Notes under the pieces: model-generated
Database searches by the model: none
What the model was told of the DNA's origin: nothing
The model's input: only the letters and a program-made list of their open reading frames with translations
Made by a program: the position numbers and the translations under genes
Shown: piece after piece, positions 1 through 6,704 of the stretch
Layout: each line of letters starts with the position of its first letter
Position numbering within the stretch: position 1 is the first letter of the stretch
Assembly: GCA_031288855.1 (NCBI GenBank)
Contig: JAITQQ010000084.1
Coordinates: forward strand, 1-6,823
From: Prevotellaceae bacterium
Lineage (GTDB): Bacteria; Bacteroidota; Bacteroidia; Bacteroidales; UBA932
DNA length: 6,823 nucleotides
Direction: 5' to 3'

Positions 1-921
1 TTGGACTTCGGCTTCTTTAAAGGCCGTTTGTTCGGTAGTGTGGACTACTATTACAAACATACCACCGACCTGTTGAATACGGTGCCGCTTCCGATGGGAA
101 GCAACTTCACCAACCAAATTACCAGAAATATCGGCAGCTTGGATAACCGGGGTGTAGAACTGAACATGGGCGTAACGGCCATTGACGCCAAAGACTACGC
201 CCTGAATTTCGGATTTAATATTACGTACAATAAAACGGAAATAACCAAGTTGTCGCTCAATGATGGCCCCGGTTCCGACTATGTGGGGGCGACTACGGGC
301 GGTGTTTCGGGGGGCACGGGCAATACCATACAAATTCACTCGGTGGGCTATGCGCCCTACACGTTCTATGTATATAAGCAAGTGTATGACCCTGATGGCA
401 GGCCGCTGGAAGGCGTGTATGTGGATGTAGACGGTAACGGCCGGATTAACGAAAAAGACCTCTATCACTACAAGTCGGCAGAGCCGGATGTATATATGGG
501 CTTCAATATGGATTTCCGTTATAAACAATGGTCGCTGGCCACTTCCCTCCGCTCGAATATAGGAAATTACATATATAATAATGTGAACTCCGACGTCGGA
601 AACTTCTCGCAGACATTAAACCCGAACGATTTCCTGATGAATACCGTGAAGGATGCTACGCAAACCAACTTCTTCGACCGCCAGCTGCTTTCCGACTATT
701 ATGTGCAAAACGCCTCTTTCCTGAAAATGGATTACCTGACACTGGGGTATGATTTTGGAAAGATAGCCGGCGCCGTGAGCCTGCGAGCTGCTTTTACCGT
801 CCAAAATGTATTTACCATAACCAAGTACGACGGTATTGACCCTGAAATTGCAGGCGGCATAGACAATAATTTCTATCCGAATCCACGGACATTTATCCTG
901 GGAATTAACCTTAACTTTTAA
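1..921 (+). CDS. susC: SusC/RagA-family TonB-linked outer-membrane transporter, C-terminal part
   Basis: This is the last 306 codons of a TonB-dependent beta-barrel that imports starch oligosaccharides across the outer membrane together with SusD. Seen in the sequence: alternating aromatic/polar barrel strands, the family-typical stretch with NIGSLDNRGVEL near residues 44-55, an acidic DVDGNGRINEKDL loop near residues 142-154 (EF-hand-like, common in SusC proteins), and the ending NPRTFILGINLNF with a terminal Phe, the usual signal for outer-membrane barrel assembly. SusC proteins are usually around 1000 residues, so the signal peptide, plug domain and most of the barrel lie upstream. The TTG at base 1 is only the window edge, not a start. 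The stop is followed after 19 bases by susD, the standard pairing. The starch specificity is inferred from the neighbours, not from this fragment. Confidence 0.95.
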   Translation: MDFGFFKGRLFGSVDYYYKHTTDLLNTVPLPMGSNFTNQITRNIGSLDNRGVELNMGVTAIDAKDYALNFGFNITYNKTEITKLSLNDGPGSDYVGATTGGVSGGTGNTIQIHSVGYAPYTFYVYKQVYDPDGRPLEGVYVDVDGNGRINEKDLYHYKSAEPDVYMGFNMDFRYKQWSLATSLRSNIGNYIYNNVNSDVGNFSQTLNPNDFLMNTVKDATQTNFFDRQLLSDYYVQNASFLKMDYLTLGYDFGKIAGAVSLRAAFTVQNVFTITKYDGIDPEIAGGIDNNFYPNPRTFILGINLNF

Positions 922-940
922 CTGTTAAAATCGAATTATT

Positions 941-2569
941 ATGAAAAATAACAATATCATAAAATTGGTTTTCGTAGTGCTGCCGGCCTTACTGTTTGCC
1001 TCCTGTATAAAGGATTTGGACCGGTTTCCCGAAAACGATACAACCGGCCAGGTGGTTTACGCCACTTTTGATGGCTATGTGGGCGCTATTGCCAAAGTAT
1101 ATGCCGGCTACACATTAACCGGCAATGTGGGTGGTTCTGTTTACGGCAAGCCGGATATTACCGGCTTGGATGAAGGCAGCAACGCCGATTTCCTCCGCTG
1201 TTTCTTCAATCATCAGGAGATGCCCACCGATGAAGCCCACTGTATATGGAATGACCCCGGTGTGCCCGAATTGAACAACATCAATTTCGTCGCCACCTGT
1301 GCTTTCACCATCGGACTATATGACAAAAGCATTCTGCAAATTATGTATGCCAATGAATTTTTGAAAAATTCTACCGACGGCGAAGTGGCGGGTAAAGGTT
1401 TTACTGCCGAACAGCAGAACGAAATTAAAGCTTTCCGTGCGGAAGCGCGTTTCCTGCGTGCTTTCCAGTACTGGGTGTTGATGGACGTCTTCGGCAATCC
1501 TCCATTTGTTACAGAGGAGAGCGAATTCGGCGTGTTGCCCGGGCAAATCCAACGTGCCGGACTGTTCGATTATGTCGAGTCCGAATTATTAGACCTTGCG
1601 GACAATAATTTATTGAAAGCCGCCGGAAAGAATGAATATGGACGCGCAGACAGAGCCGCCGCCTGGGCATTGCTGGCAAGGCTGTACCTGAATGCGGAAG
1701 TGTATAAAGGCGTGGCCAAATATACCGAAGCCATCACCTATAGCAAAAATGTAATCGACGCCGACTATTCATTAAAAAGTAATTACGAGCATTTGTTTCT
1801 TGCCGACAACGACAAGAATAATCCCGAAGTAATCTTGTCGATTAACTACGACGGTGCCCGCACAAGGCTTGATGGAGGTACGACTTTCCTTATCAATTGC
1901 GGCTCGAACGGCGATTATCAAGACAAATACGCGTCTACGCTTATCCATTACGGTATAACCAGTAATGCCAACTGGAGCGGCTACCGGGCGCGGAAACAAT
2001 TTTTCGATAAATTCGATCCTGCCGATAAGCGCAGGCTGTTTGTGGGCGACAATGACGCTATTGCCGATCAGCCCAGCGAGTATAAATACGGAAAGGCGAC
2101 GTATAAATACCGGAACATCACCTCGGCCTCTACGCTGGGCAACCCTGTTTATGGCTCCGACATCCGGTATGCCGACAACGATTTTCCGCTCTTCCGTCTG
2201 GCCGAAATGTACCTGATATATGCTGAAGCCGTGAAGCGCGGCGGAAACGGCGGCTCGGAAGCCACGGCACTCGGTTACATCAATAAACTGCGCGAAAGAG
2301 CTTACGGAAATAACACAGGTAATATCAGCAGCGCCGGCGCGCTTACGCTGGAATTCATCCTCGACGAGCGCGCCCGCGAGCTCTATTGGGAATGTCATCG
2401 CCGCACCGACCTTATCCGCTACAACCGGTTTACTACCGCCGGCTATATCTGGGAATGGAAAGGCGGTGTACAGGTTGGGCGTGCCGTAGACAGCCACTTT
2501 AACCTCTACCCGATTCCTGCACCCGATTTGCAGGCGAATACTAACTTAGAACAGAATCCTAAATATTAA
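941..2569 (+). CDS. susD: SusD-family surface starch-binding lipoprotein
   Basis: This 542-residue protein is the glycan-binding lid of the SusCD importer. It starts with a lipoprotein signal peptide with lipobox FASC (Cys22), followed by IKDLD. The K-D after the cysteine fits the Bacteroidota surface-export signal. Family hallmarks are FRAEARFLRAFQYWVLMDVFGNPPFVTE-type sequence at about residues 165-191, TPR-like helices (for example AAAWALLARLYLNAE, 239-253), PLFRLAEMYLIYAEA near 416-430, the DERARELYWECHRRTDLIRY region at 475-494, and the closing YPIP plus NTNLEQNPKY. Trp103 (in IWNDPG) and Trp345 (in NWSGYR) are candidate sugar-stacking residues, since starch-type SusD proteins bind through an aromatic arc. 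That assignment is inference. Length matches the family. The ATG follows an AT-rich leader; no Shine-Dalgarno sequence is seen, as is usual in this phylum. Confidence 0.96.
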   Translation: MKNNNIIKLVFVVLPALLFASCIKDLDRFPENDTTGQVVYATFDGYVGAIAKVYAGYTLTGNVGGSVYGKPDITGLDEGSNADFLRCFFNHQEMPTDEAHCIWNDPGVPELNNINFVATCAFTIGLYDKSILQIMYANEFLKNSTDGEVAGKGFTAEQQNEIKAFRAEARFLRAFQYWVLMDVFGNPPFVTEESEFGVLPGQIQRAGLFDYVESELLDLADNNLLKAAGKNEYGRADRAAAWALLARLYLNAEVYKGVAKYTEAITYSKNVIDADYSLKSNYEHLFLADNDKNNPEVILSINYDGARTRLDGGTTFLINCGSNGDYQDKYASTLIHYGITSNANWSGYRARKQFFDKFDPADKRRLFVGDNDAIADQPSEYKYGKATYKYRNITSASTLGNPVYGSDIRYADNDFPLFRLAEMYLIYAEAVKRGGNGGSEATALGYINKLRERAYGNNTGNISSAGALTLEFILDERARELYWECHRRTDLIRYNRFTTAGYIWEWKGGVQVGRAVDSHFNLYPIPAPDLQANTNLEQNPKY

Positions 2570-2582
2570 AATTATTTGAATT

Positions 2583-3638
2583 ATGAAACAATTAATTATC
2601 ATATTATCTCTTTTACTGATTACTTTCACCGCTTGTGAAAAAGACCAGGATATGGTTAAAGTGCTGCCGGTTGACCAGTTGGTGGCGCCCGTTCTTGCTT
2701 CTCCCGGCGATATTGTAGTAACGGCCGACAACCTGTCGGAAAACATCACCTTCAAATGGCAGCATGCCGATTTCGGCGTGGTTACGGAAGTTGAGTATTT
2801 CTTGTATGTGCAGGTGGGCGCTGCCGACCCTGTGTTGGTGATGTCGGGCACTGGCGACTCACTGGATGTGAAAATCGGCGACCTCAATACTTCTTTCCTA
2901 AAAGGAGGAGCCGTTGTTGGGGTAGCAAGCAATGTGAATTTCATGCTTAGCGCCTCCATAAGCGCTTCCTATGCGGTGATTTCTTCAGCGCCGGTTGTGA
3001 CAAGTGTTACGGCTTTTGCTGCGGTTCCTGTTTTCATACATCTTATCGGAAATGTACTTGGAGCAAAGGAGTGGAGTAACGCAAATTACGAATATGTTAT
3101 GTTCCGTAATGATAACTTGTCGGTAAATGTATATACTACTTATTTCCGCGCAGGTGGTTTTAAATTTATCAGCAATGATGATTTGGGTACATGGGATAAC
3201 TTATATGGTCAAACCAGTGCCGGCGTATTGGGCAACCAAACCGGCAATGACATTACTGACATCACCACCGCCGGCTATTATACGGTTACTGCCGATATAA
3301 GCCAATTAACTTACTCCATTACGCCTTACGACGCTTCAAGTGCCCCTATTTATACGAATATAGGTTTAATCGGCGTCGGAGGTGATTGGGATAATGATAT
3401 AAATATGACGCAAACCGACTACGATTCACGTATCTGGATCGTGGACAATGTGAATCTTCCTGCCGGAGAATTGAAATTCCGCGCAAATCATGGCTGGGAT
3501 GCCAATTGGGGGGCGATAGATCAATTCCCGTTCGGAAAGGGAACAAGCGGCGGACCTAATATTAATGTGACGGAAGCCGCTATCTATTTTGTGAAATTTA
3601 ATGACCTGACTGGACATTATGTCTTTTACAAAAAATAG
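2583..3638 (+). CDS. susE: SusE-like starch-binding outer-membrane lipoprotein (Ig-like module plus two binding modules)
   Basis: This 351-residue non-enzymatic lipoprotein probably holds starch at the cell surface. The signal peptide ends in lipobox FTAC (Cys18), followed by EKDQD, consistent with surface export. Residues about 31-145 resemble the SusE N-terminal domain (LVAPVL opening, ITFKWQHADFG strand). Two similar beta-rich modules follow: about 149-247, with GFKFISNDDLGTWDNLYG, and about 256-351, with ELKFRANHGWDANWGAID. The matching KF(I/R)-N-W pattern suggests a tandem duplication, and Trp204, Trp305 and Trp309 are likely sugar-binding positions. Known SusE has this one-plus-two layout, whereas SusF has three binding modules, so SusE is the better name. 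The gene sits 13 bases after susD. No susF follows. The function is inferred from architecture and position; this family diverges strongly in sequence. Confidence 0.88.
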   Translation: MKQLIIILSLLLITFTACEKDQDMVKVLPVDQLVAPVLASPGDIVVTADNLSENITFKWQHADFGVVTEVEYFLYVQVGAADPVLVMSGTGDSLDVKIGDLNTSFLKGGAVVGVASNVNFMLSASISASYAVISSAPVVTSVTAFAAVPVFIHLIGNVLGAKEWSNANYEYVMFRNDNLSVNVYTTYFRAGGFKFISNDDLGTWDNLYGQTSAGVLGNQTGNDITDITTAGYYTVTADISQLTYSITPYDASSAPIYTNIGLIGVGGDWDNDINMTQTDYDSRIWIVDNVNLPAGELKFRANHGWDANWGAIDQFPFGKGTSGGPNINVTEAAIYFVKFNDLTGHYVFYKK

Positions 3639-3694
3639 GCGCACATACGCTATATTATTTGTAGTTTACAAATTAAAATTAATAACTAAAAATT
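3639..3694 (+). other. AT-rich intergenic leader before the first amylase gene
   Basis: This 56-base gap is the longest non-coding stretch in the window. It is AT-rich, especially from 3652 onward, and ends in AAAAATT directly before the ATG, matching the AATT-type leaders before susD and susE. AT-rich, Shine-Dalgarno-free leaders are normal for translation starts in Bacteroidota. TATTATTTG at 3653-3661 is close to the phylum's -7 promoter element (TAnnTTTG) but has one extra base, and no convincing -33 element is seen. No terminator hairpin is visible. The gap is therefore most likely an internal operon spacer. Confidence 0.5.
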
Positions 3695-5371
3695 ATGGAA
3701 ATAAAATTTTTCAGGGAAAACAAATTCCCCTTCTTTGGAAGGGCTCGGGGAGGCCTGCTCCCCCTCCTTTGGAGAGGGTTAGGGGGAGGCCTGCTGATCT
3801 TGGCCCTGTGGAGTTGCAAAGATGATCCTTCGCCGGGCCCGCCTGGCGGAGGATTGCCTTTGGTACAGGCCGAGTGGGACGGCGTGAAACGCGGCGATGT
3901 GTATTACGAAATCTTCGTCCGTTCCTTCGCCGATACCGATGGCGACGGTATTGGCGATTTGCGCGGCGTAACCGCAAAACTCGACTATCTGCACGAATTG
4001 GGCGTATCGGGAATTTGGTTGATGCCCATCCATCCGTCGCCGTCGTACCATGGCTACGATGTGGAAAATTACAAAGCCATCCACCCGCAATATGGCACCA
4101 TAAGCGACTTTGACGCAATGATGGCGAAAGCCAACCAACTCGGCATAAAAGTGGTGCTCGACTTTGTGATTAACCATACTTCGAAGACGCATCCGTGGTT
4201 TACGCAGGCTTGCAGTAACGTTAATTCGACGTACCGCAATTTCTTTTTGTTTGCCCCTGCAAGTAATATACAGGGTGCAATTTCGGCAGGGAACGTGCCG
4301 TCGGTAGTGCGTTATAACGACAATGAATGGCACAATGTAGAGCGTGGCACTACTAACTACAAATATTACGGGATGTTTTCTTCGTGGATGCCAGATATCA
4401 ACCCGGAAAATACAGTGGTTATGGATAGTATTTACAATGCGGCGAAGTTTTGGCTCGACAAAGGTGTGGCAGGCTTCCGCCTCGACGCAGCAAAGCATAT
4501 TTATCAGGAGGAGCGCTCGCAGCAGAACATCGACTTTTGGCGTGCATTTCATAATAAATTGAAAACCTACAAGTCCGATGTGTATTTGGTAGGTGAGGTG
4601 TTGGAGAGCAACAAAGACAATGTGGCGTATTTCTATCAAGGATTGCCGGCGCTGTTCAACTTTCCCAATTGGTACAACCTTGAATGGTCGCTGAACAACC
4701 AAACCGGCCATTATTATCCTCGTGATGTGGGCAATTGTCTGAGCGCATTTGCGGCGTTTAATCCCAATTATCTCAACGTGCCGAAGCTTTCAAATCACGA
4801 CGAAGACCGCACGATGAGTATGTTGGGCGACGATGTGGCAAAGGCGAAAGTGGCGGCGGCCGTATTACTTACCATGCCGGGACAACCATACATTTATTAT
4901 GGTGAGGAAATCGGCATGCGCGGCATGAAAACCGGCGGCGACGAGAATGTACGCGAACCCTTTTTGTGGGCATCGGGCAATGATCCTTACCGCACCACGT
5001 GGCGCACGCCGCAATACAACACCGAATCGTCGGTGTTGCCGTTGGCACGGCAACAGGCAGAAGAAACTTCGCTGTATTCGGTCTATGCTCAGTTTATACG
5101 GTTGCGTAATACGTATCCGGCCCTGGCCGAAGGGAATTTCACCCATCCCGACCCTGCGAGCATTCCTGCCGAATTGATGATTTACACCCGGCAAAAGGAT
5201 AATCAACGCATCATGGTGGTGCACAACTTGGGCACAACGGCCCGCACGTACCGGCTCACCGAAATGGTGAAGCAGCCGGTGGCATCGCTGAATAAAGCGG
5301 TATTGCTGCAAGACGGCAAAATATTTGTTGCACAATTGCCGCCGCTATCGTCGCTGGTGTTGGAGTATTAG
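3695..5371 (+). CDS. susG: GH13 alpha-amylase lipoprotein, SusG-like surface enzyme
   Basis: This 558-residue endo-acting alpha-amylase should cut alpha-1,4 bonds in starch at the cell surface. All GH13 motifs are present: a calcium-loop sequence DTDGDGIGDLRG (80-91), region I DFVINH (156-161), region V MPDIN (232-236), region II GFRLDAAKH with nucleophile Asp264, region III VGEV with acid/base Glu301, and region IV LSNHDED with Asp369. PYIYYGEEIGMRG (398-410) is also typical, and a short beta C-domain ends the protein. The lipobox is LWSC (Cys41), followed by KDD, a strong surface-export signal, then a Pro/Gly-rich linker. Classical SusG (about 690 residues) carries CBM58 in domain B; here only about 70 residues separate regions I and V, so it is absent. 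The signal peptide is unusually long (40 residues) because two GC-rich repeats are translated within it. The ATG is kept because no downstream start leaves a usable signal peptide. Confidence 0.95.
   Translation: MEIKFFRENKFPFFGRARGGLLPLLWRGLGGGLLILALWSCKDDPSPGPPGGGLPLVQAEWDGVKRGDVYYEIFVRSFADTDGDGIGDLRGVTAKLDYLHELGVSGIWLMPIHPSPSYHGYDVENYKAIHPQYGTISDFDAMMAKANQLGIKVVLDFVINHTSKTHPWFTQACSNVNSTYRNFFLFAPASNIQGAISAGNVPSVVRYNDNEWHNVERGTTNYKYYGMFSSWMPDINPENTVVMDSIYNAAKFWLDKGVAGFRLDAAKHIYQEERSQQNIDFWRAFHNKLKTYKSDVYLVGEVLESNKDNVAYFYQGLPALFNFPNWYNLEWSLNNQTGHYYPRDVGNCLSAFAAFNPNYLNVPKLSNHDEDRTMSMLGDDVAKAKVAAAVLLTMPGQPYIYYGEEIGMRGMKTGGDENVREPFLWASGNDPYRTTWRTPQYNTESSVLPLARQQAEETSLYSVYAQFIRLRNTYPALAEGNFTHPDPASIPAELMIYTRQKDNQRIMVVHNLGTTARTYRLTEMVKQPVASLNKAVLLQDGKIFVAQLPPLSSLVLEY
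3727..3795 (+). repeat. Two tandem GC-rich hairpin-forming repeats inside the amylase signal peptide
   Basis: Copy A covers 3727-3759 (33 bases) and copy B 3760-3795 (36 bases). They share CTTTGGA in the middle and an identical 13-base tail GGGGAGGCCTGCT (3747-3759 and 3783-3795). Copy A can form a perfect 6-bp stem (3728-3733 with 3738-3743, loop TTTG). Copy B can form a 4-bp stem, one mismatch and 3 more pairs (3760-3767 with 3771-3778, loop TTT). Both lengths are multiples of three, so the frame is kept. They are read as PFFGRARGGLL and PLLWRGLGGGLL. The C-run/CTTTGGAG/G-run composition resembles dispersed intergenic repeats I recall from Bacteroidota genomes; that link is from memory and unverified. 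Confidence 0.85.
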
Positions 5372-5398
5372 AATTAGGAGCTAAGAGTTAAGGACTAA
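5371..5398 (+). repeat. Heptanucleotide repeat array in the leader of the second GH13 gene
   Basis: Four consecutive 7-base units are seen: GAATTAG, GAGCTAA, GAGTTAA and GGACTAA, consensus roughly GAGYTAA. The first base is the last base of the upstream stop codon. The array ends 4 bases before the ATG at 5403. Each unit ends in TAG or TAA. Because 7 is not a multiple of 3, these stops fall in all three reading frames. A looser AT-rich version (AATTAA, AATTAA, AACTAA at 3671-3689) precedes the first amylase. Function is unknown. Confidence 0.7.
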
Positions 5399-5402
5399 AA
5401 AT

Positions 5403-6704
5403 ATGAGAATATTCTACTTTTTACTGATAACTATCGGTAGTTTATTGTTCGCGTCGTGCAGTGCGCCGGAGCAGCCGGCATTGCAGCATCCTGCGTGGAG
5501 CCGTGACGCCATAATTTATGAGGTGAATGTACGGCAATATACGCCCGAAGGCACATTCAACGCATTTGCGGAGCATCTGCCGCGCCTGAAAGAATTAGGC
5601 GTGGACATTTTGTGGTTTATGCCCATTCATCCCATTGGTGAAGAAAGCCGCAAGGGGCCGTTGGGAAGCTATTATTCGGTGCGCGACTATAAAGCGGTGA
5701 ATCCCGAATTTGGCACGATAGACGATTTTAAAAACGTGGTCGGACAGGCGCACGAACTTGGTTTTAAGGTGATCATCGATTGGGTAGCCAACCACACATC
5801 GCGCGACGCACAATGGATTAACAACGAAGGATGGTATTTGAAAGACAGTACCGGACGGATAAAAATGTTGTATGACTGGACAGATGTGGCAGAGCTGAAT
5901 TACGACAATCCCGACATGCGCCGCGCCATGGCCGACGCCATGCTCTTCTGGGTGCAGGAAGCGGACATTGACGGCTTCCGTTGCGATGTGGCGGTGGAAG
6001 TGCCGGTTGATTTCTGGGAAACCACCGTGACGGAAATGAAAGCCGTCAAGCCGGATTTGTTTATGCTTGCCGAAGCCGAAGCTCCGGAACTGCAACAAAA
6101 GGCGTTCGATATGTATTATGCATGGGACTTTCACGCCGTGATGAACAAAGTAGCGCAGGGCAAAGAAACGGTAGATGCGTTGCGCAGTAGTTGGCAACGC
6201 ATGAACGGGCGTTTTCCATTGTTTTCCATTCCCATGTTCTTCACCTCCAACCACGATGAAAACTCGTGGAACGGCACGGAGTTTGAACGCATGGGCGATG
6301 CGGCAAAAGTATTTGCAGCGCTGACTTACATTTTACCCGGCATGCCGCTAATCTATAACGGACAGGAAGCAGGATTTAACCGCCGCTTGGAATTTTTCAC
6401 CAAGGACGAGATTGATTGGACAGATACCGGCGGCTATTTTGCCTTTTACCGTGAGTTGAACCAACTGCGCAAAAATAATCCGGCGCTTTACAGTCAGCCT
6501 GAAGGCGGCGCATTACACGAGATAACCAACAGTGTGCCGGCTTCGGTTTTCACTTGCGAACGCAGTGTAGAGGGAAACAAGGTGATAGCAGTGTTCAATT
6601 TAAGTAACGCCCTGCAACAAGTGGCCTTTGAAGGAACAGCAGAGGAAGAATTGCAAAACGGATTGTACTTGCAGCCTTGGGAATATAAAGTATATGTAAA
6701 ATGA
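5403..6704 (+). CDS. GH13 alpha-amylase/alpha-glucosidase-type lipoprotein, probably periplasm-facing
   Basis: This 433-residue GH13 hydrolase acts on maltooligosaccharides or related alpha-glucans; the exact bond preference cannot be read from sequence. The lipobox is FASC (Cys19), followed by SAPEQ. The K-D-D surface signal of the preceding amylase is missing, suggesting anchoring on the periplasmic side. The catalytic barrel starts at about residue 33 (RDAIIYEVNVRQYTPEG). Visible motifs are region I DWVANH (126-131), region II GFRCDVAVE with nucleophile Asp195, region III MLAEAE with acid/base most likely Glu224, and region IV TSNHDEN with Asp285. MPLIYNGQEAGF (314-325) follows, and a small C-domain ends in LQPWEYKVYVK. 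Domain B is short and there is no binding module. The gene is 31 bases after the first amylase and overlaps the next by 4 bases. It differs clearly from its neighbour, so this is not a recent duplication. Confidence 0.93.
   Translation: MRIFYFLLITIGSLLFASCSAPEQPALQHPAWSRDAIIYEVNVRQYTPEGTFNAFAEHLPRLKELGVDILWFMPIHPIGEESRKGPLGSYYSVRDYKAVNPEFGTIDDFKNVVGQAHELGFKVIIDWVANHTSRDAQWINNEGWYLKDSTGRIKMLYDWTDVAELNYDNPDMRRAMADAMLFWVQEADIDGFRCDVAVEVPVDFWETTVTEMKAVKPDLFMLAEAEAPELQQKAFDMYYAWDFHAVMNKVAQGKETVDALRSSWQRMNGRFPLFSIPMFFTSNHDENSWNGTEFERMGDAAKVFAALTYILPGMPLIYNGQEAGFNRRLEFFTKDEIDWTDTGGYFAFYRELNQLRKNNPALYSQPEGGALHEITNSVPASVFTCERSVEGNKVIAVFNLSNALQQVAFEGTAEEELQNGLYLQPWEYKVYVK
6701..6704 (+). other. ATGA stop/start overlap
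   Basis: The ATG of the SusA-like gene (6701-6703) overlaps the TGA stop of the second GH13 gene (6702-6704). Such overlaps commonly allow translational coupling, so the two proteins are probably made together from one mRNA. No ribosome binding site that would decide the start is apparent in the preceding coding bases. Confidence 0.9.

Noticed and set aside
1..3. TTG as the start codon of the first gene
   Set aside because: The protein opens in mid-barrel with no signal peptide or plug domain, so the frame clearly continues upstream of the window.
1772..2497. 241-residue open frame on the minus strand within susD
   Set aside because: Antisense shadow of a well-supported SusD gene; no domain, signal peptide or start context.
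2546..2959. Minus-strand open frame spanning the susD-susE junction
   Set aside because: Covers both gene ends antisense, with Thr/Ser-rich sequence and no recognisable family.
3639..3650. GCGCACATACGC as a terminator hairpin
   Set aside because: Only a 3-bp stem is possible and no T-run follows.
3639..3694. Possible promoter for the first amylase gene
   Set aside because: TATTATTTG only resembles the Bacteroidota -7 element with the wrong spacing, and no matching -33 element is visible; evidence is too weak to call.
3727..3795. The GC-rich repeats as a CRISPR array or insertion-sequence ends
   Set aside because: Two directly adjoining imperfect copies without spacers, without a transposase and without visible target-site duplication do not fit either.
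3619..3825. Small 68-codon plus-strand frame over the susE-amylase junction
   Set aside because: It overlaps the susE end and the amylase start in another frame, and its Pro/Arg-rich part is merely the GC-rich repeats read out of frame.
3779..4711. 310-residue open frame on the minus strand
   Set aside because: It lies antisense to a GH13 gene with every catalytic motif intact, and its translation shows no recognisable domain; it is a shadow of the plus-strand codons.
5595..6254. 219-residue minus-strand open frame rich in His
   Set aside because: Antisense to the second GH13 gene; the His-rich composition comes from reverse-reading its Met/Val/Asp-rich codons.
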